Shown piece after piece: positions 62,399 to 64,000 of a stretch of 64,000 nucleotides of DNA. Position 1 is the first letter of the stretch, and the number at the start of each line of letters is the position of its first letter. The notes under the pieces are model-generated. The model did not search any database. It was not told the origin of the DNA and saw only the letters and a program-made list of their open reading frames with translations. The translations under genes were made by a program, and so were the position numbers. Origin of the DNA: Paenibacillus kobensis NBRC 15729 (lineage in GTDB: Bacteria > Bacillota > Bacilli > Paenibacillales > Paenibacillaceae); assembly GCF_004000825.1 (NCBI RefSeq), contig NZ_BILZ01000009.1, forward strand, positions 1-64,000. The letters run 5' to 3'.

Positions 62399-63724
62399 CT
62401 ACTCCACGTTCTCGTTTACGTCCTCGTCCGCATCATCGTCTTCATCTTCGTCTTCGTCTTCGTCGTCAACTTCCCGTTGCAGAATCGTCCCCATTGACTG
62501 TTCATTCGTGCCGATAACGTATTCACGCAGATAATAGGTTGCGTAGTCGCCATAACGGCTGTCATCGGACTCGACCAAATCGTGAATCCAATGGATGCCA
62601 GGTGCAATCGATTCGCCATCCAGCAGCAGTACGGCAGCTGCCGCATAAGCTCCGCTAGCGACTTGTACATAAGTTGCGTTCGATTTGTATTTCGCGTAAG
62701 CCTCGCTGTTCGAGATGACGTTATACATATAGCGCTCGTAATCGTCGTACACCAGCAGCACGCCAACGAGATCGGAGCCTGTCAGTTCGCCGTCCTCTGG
62801 ATGAAGCAGCTTCTGGTCATAATCCCACAGGACATCGGTATCGTCCAGATGATTCTGGATCTGCTCTGTCGTGTAGTCGTTGACCCGGTAAATAAAGGCC
62901 GATTCCACCTCGTAATCATCTGCAAGAGCAATTGTTTCCTCGTGCGCCATCAGGCAGCCGGTGAAGGACAGATCGCCGAGCTTGACATGATATTCCCGCG
63001 AATATACATCATCGTAGATCATGAAGGTCGAATCGCCAATCGAGAAGACCGGGTAGTTCGAGACGGCTTCCTCAAGGAAGCACTCCGGCGACCATGTGAC
63101 GTACACCGTTTCGGGTTTGACCTTCGACGGATCGGCATAGAAGGTATCGTCCTTCTCGACGACATATATCGCGCGCGGCAGCTTGTCCGGGCGCTCCTTC
63201 ATCAGCTTCACGGCCATCCATTGAACGACGCCGGGGTTCATGCCAGAGCAGACGATTGCTTTCACGTTCTTAAAGCTGCTTTCTGCTTCCTCGAACCGGT
63301 CGATTCTTTCAAGCAGGCTTGTCATCTCTACTTCGGGCATCTCGTCCACTTCTGTGTCTTCCAGAGCCGTGTTGACGTAGCTAATGCCGAGCTCGTCGCA
63401 GCACGCAATCATGCTCCGCGTATCAGCCCAGGACAAGTCGATGACGAGCCTAGTTTTTGTGCGGACACAATGCTGCTTCAACGATTCGGCATCCGTAAGA
63501 TCCAGTTGATGAAGCTTCAAATGAGAGTCTGTCAGTACAGGGGCAAAGTTGCGGTAGTAGCTGCGGGGCTTTTGTTCGCGGTCGATTCCGTGGATTTTGG
63601 AATTGGCGATAACCGAATGCAGCGGGGCTTGTTCGTCCAGCAAAGAATGCTCAAACAGCGTTATTAGAGCCCGAGCGACGCCCCCCGAGCTTCCAAGTAC
63701 TGTTATGACGAAAGGGTTGTCCAT
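62399..63724 (-). CDS. saccharopine-dehydrogenase-like NAD(P)-binding protein with acidic tail
   Basis: 441 residues. The Rossmann start FVITVLGSSGGVARALI binds NAD(P); VIDLSWADTRSMIACCDELGISYVNT and VCSGMNPGVVQWMAVKLM resemble saccharopine dehydrogenases and homospermidine synthases. GASGAY-like ASGAYAAAAVLLLDG and PGIHWIHDL lie in the second domain. The final 22 residues are almost only Asp and Glu (DEDEDEDEDDDADED), an odd tail that may bind metal or basic partners. AAAGGAGG lies 8 bases before the ATG. The true substrate, a polyamine or amino acid, is unproven. Confidence 0.75.
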   Translation of the reverse strand: MDNPFVITVLGSSGGVARALITLFEHSLLDEQAPLHSVIANSKIHGIDREQKPRSYYRNFAPVLTDSHLKLHQLDLTDAESLKQHCVRTKTRLVIDLSWADTRSMIACCDELGISYVNTALEDTEVDEMPEVEMTSLLERIDRFEEAESSFKNVKAIVCSGMNPGVVQWMAVKLMKERPDKLPRAIYVVEKDDTFYADPSKVKPETVYVTWSPECFLEEAVSNYPVFSIGDSTFMIYDDVYSREYHVKLGDLSFTGCLMAHEETIALADDYEVESAFIYRVNDYTTEQIQNHLDDTDVLWDYDQKLLHPEDGELTGSDLVGVLLVYDDYERYMYNVISNSEAYAKYKSNATYVQVASGAYAAAAVLLLDGESIAPGIHWIHDLVESDDSRYGDYATYYLREYVIGTNEQSMGTILQREVDDEDEDEDEDDDADEDVNENVE

Positions 63725-64000
63725 CCTTTCGCCTCCTTTCGATCGTGTTGGTTCGGACGAACGGGGGGACCACACGATTCACTGTCCACGTCTACCGATT
63801 CATCCAGTTGCTATATCGTATTCCGGGAAGGTGACAGACGATTGATGCAAGAGCGGACAGGCAGACGGAATTTATCCTTCGTAATGGAAAATTTCTCTTT
63901 ACGGCAAGCCCGTAGTCCGGTATAAATCAAGATAGAACGCATATCTTTCACGTTGACGGTATCCTGCTGCTGTATGGATGCACGAGAAACGGAGGGATGC
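63725..64000. other. intergenic DNA to the window end
   Basis: No gene can be supported here. TTGACG at 63953-63958 could be a -35 box for a gene beyond the window, and ACGGAGGG near 63990 looks like a ribosome site right at the edge. Confidence 0.35.

Overview
The window looks like chromosomal DNA of a moderately GC-rich, spore-former-type Gram-positive, most likely Paenibacillus or a close relative such as Cohnella. Reasons: strong Shine-Dalgarno sites (AAGGAGG and variants) before most genes, GTG and TTG starts, a two-subunit glycine decarboxylase, a lipoteichoic acid synthase, Bacillus-type NasB/NasC, perfect GlnR/TnrA boxes, a HemAT-like globin sensor and a B. subtilis yceCDEF-like TerD/TerC operon. 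No rRNA, tRNA, prophage, transposase or CRISPR was seen. The genus is inferred from gene content only.

Layout. 0-5 kb: an alpha/beta hydrolase cut by the window edge, a polar amino-acid ABC importer, a DUF2569 membrane protein, and a WYL regulator translationally coupled to a cysteine-rich CWC protein. 5.1-10.3 kb: assimilatory nitrate reductase nasB-nasC behind two perfect GlnR/TnrA boxes. 10.5-15 kb: a membrane GGDEF-EAL protein overlapping an orphan solute-binding lipoprotein, then a DUF985 cupin. 15-15.9 kb: a non-coding composite repeat, seven 52-bp units flanked by about 157-bp inverted arms. 15.9-18.5 kb: LtaS and a PAP2 phosphatase. 18.8-23.4 kb: gcvT-gcvPA-gcvPB with a divergent gcvH. 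23.5-31.8 kb: an MHYT-GGDEF-EAL protein, a repeat-bearing spacer, a VOC protein, an asymmetric heterodimeric ABC exporter and a secreted phosphoesterase. 31.9-37.4 kb: a UvrD-type helicase and surface-polysaccharide genes (GT2, nucleotide-sugar dehydrogenase, GT-D). 38-40.9 kb: a GH3 glycosidase with a predicted promoter and a cre-like site.

41.2-53.4 kb is the most interesting block: a Ter stress operon. It encodes three TerD proteins, a TerD-TerA fusion, TerC, a C-C bond lyase, a PRTase-TRSP-StiP-PELOTA fusion, a HAD phosphatase, an ATP-grasp ligase, a membrane helical protein and TelA. The core matches the computationally predicted Ter-linked pathway for an unknown nucleoside-like metabolite, whose product remains undefined as far as I know. 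Two small membrane proteins lie just downstream.

54-64 kb: an unknown protein, a GH4 phospho-glycosidase / BadF-type sugar kinase / LacI operon with twin operators, an unknown lipoprotein, an SDR dehydrogenase, an aldose epimerase, a HemAT-like sensor and a saccharopine-dehydrogenase-like protein with an acidic tail.

Common themes are envelope and metal or oxidant stress (Ter, TelA, LtaS, exporter), second-messenger signalling (two GGDEF-EAL proteins), nitrogen and one-carbon supply (nas, gcv) and glycoside use (GH3, GH4). Intergenic DNA carries several repeat families. The 52-bp periodic family appears at three separate loci (3.75, 15.3 and 51.3 kb).
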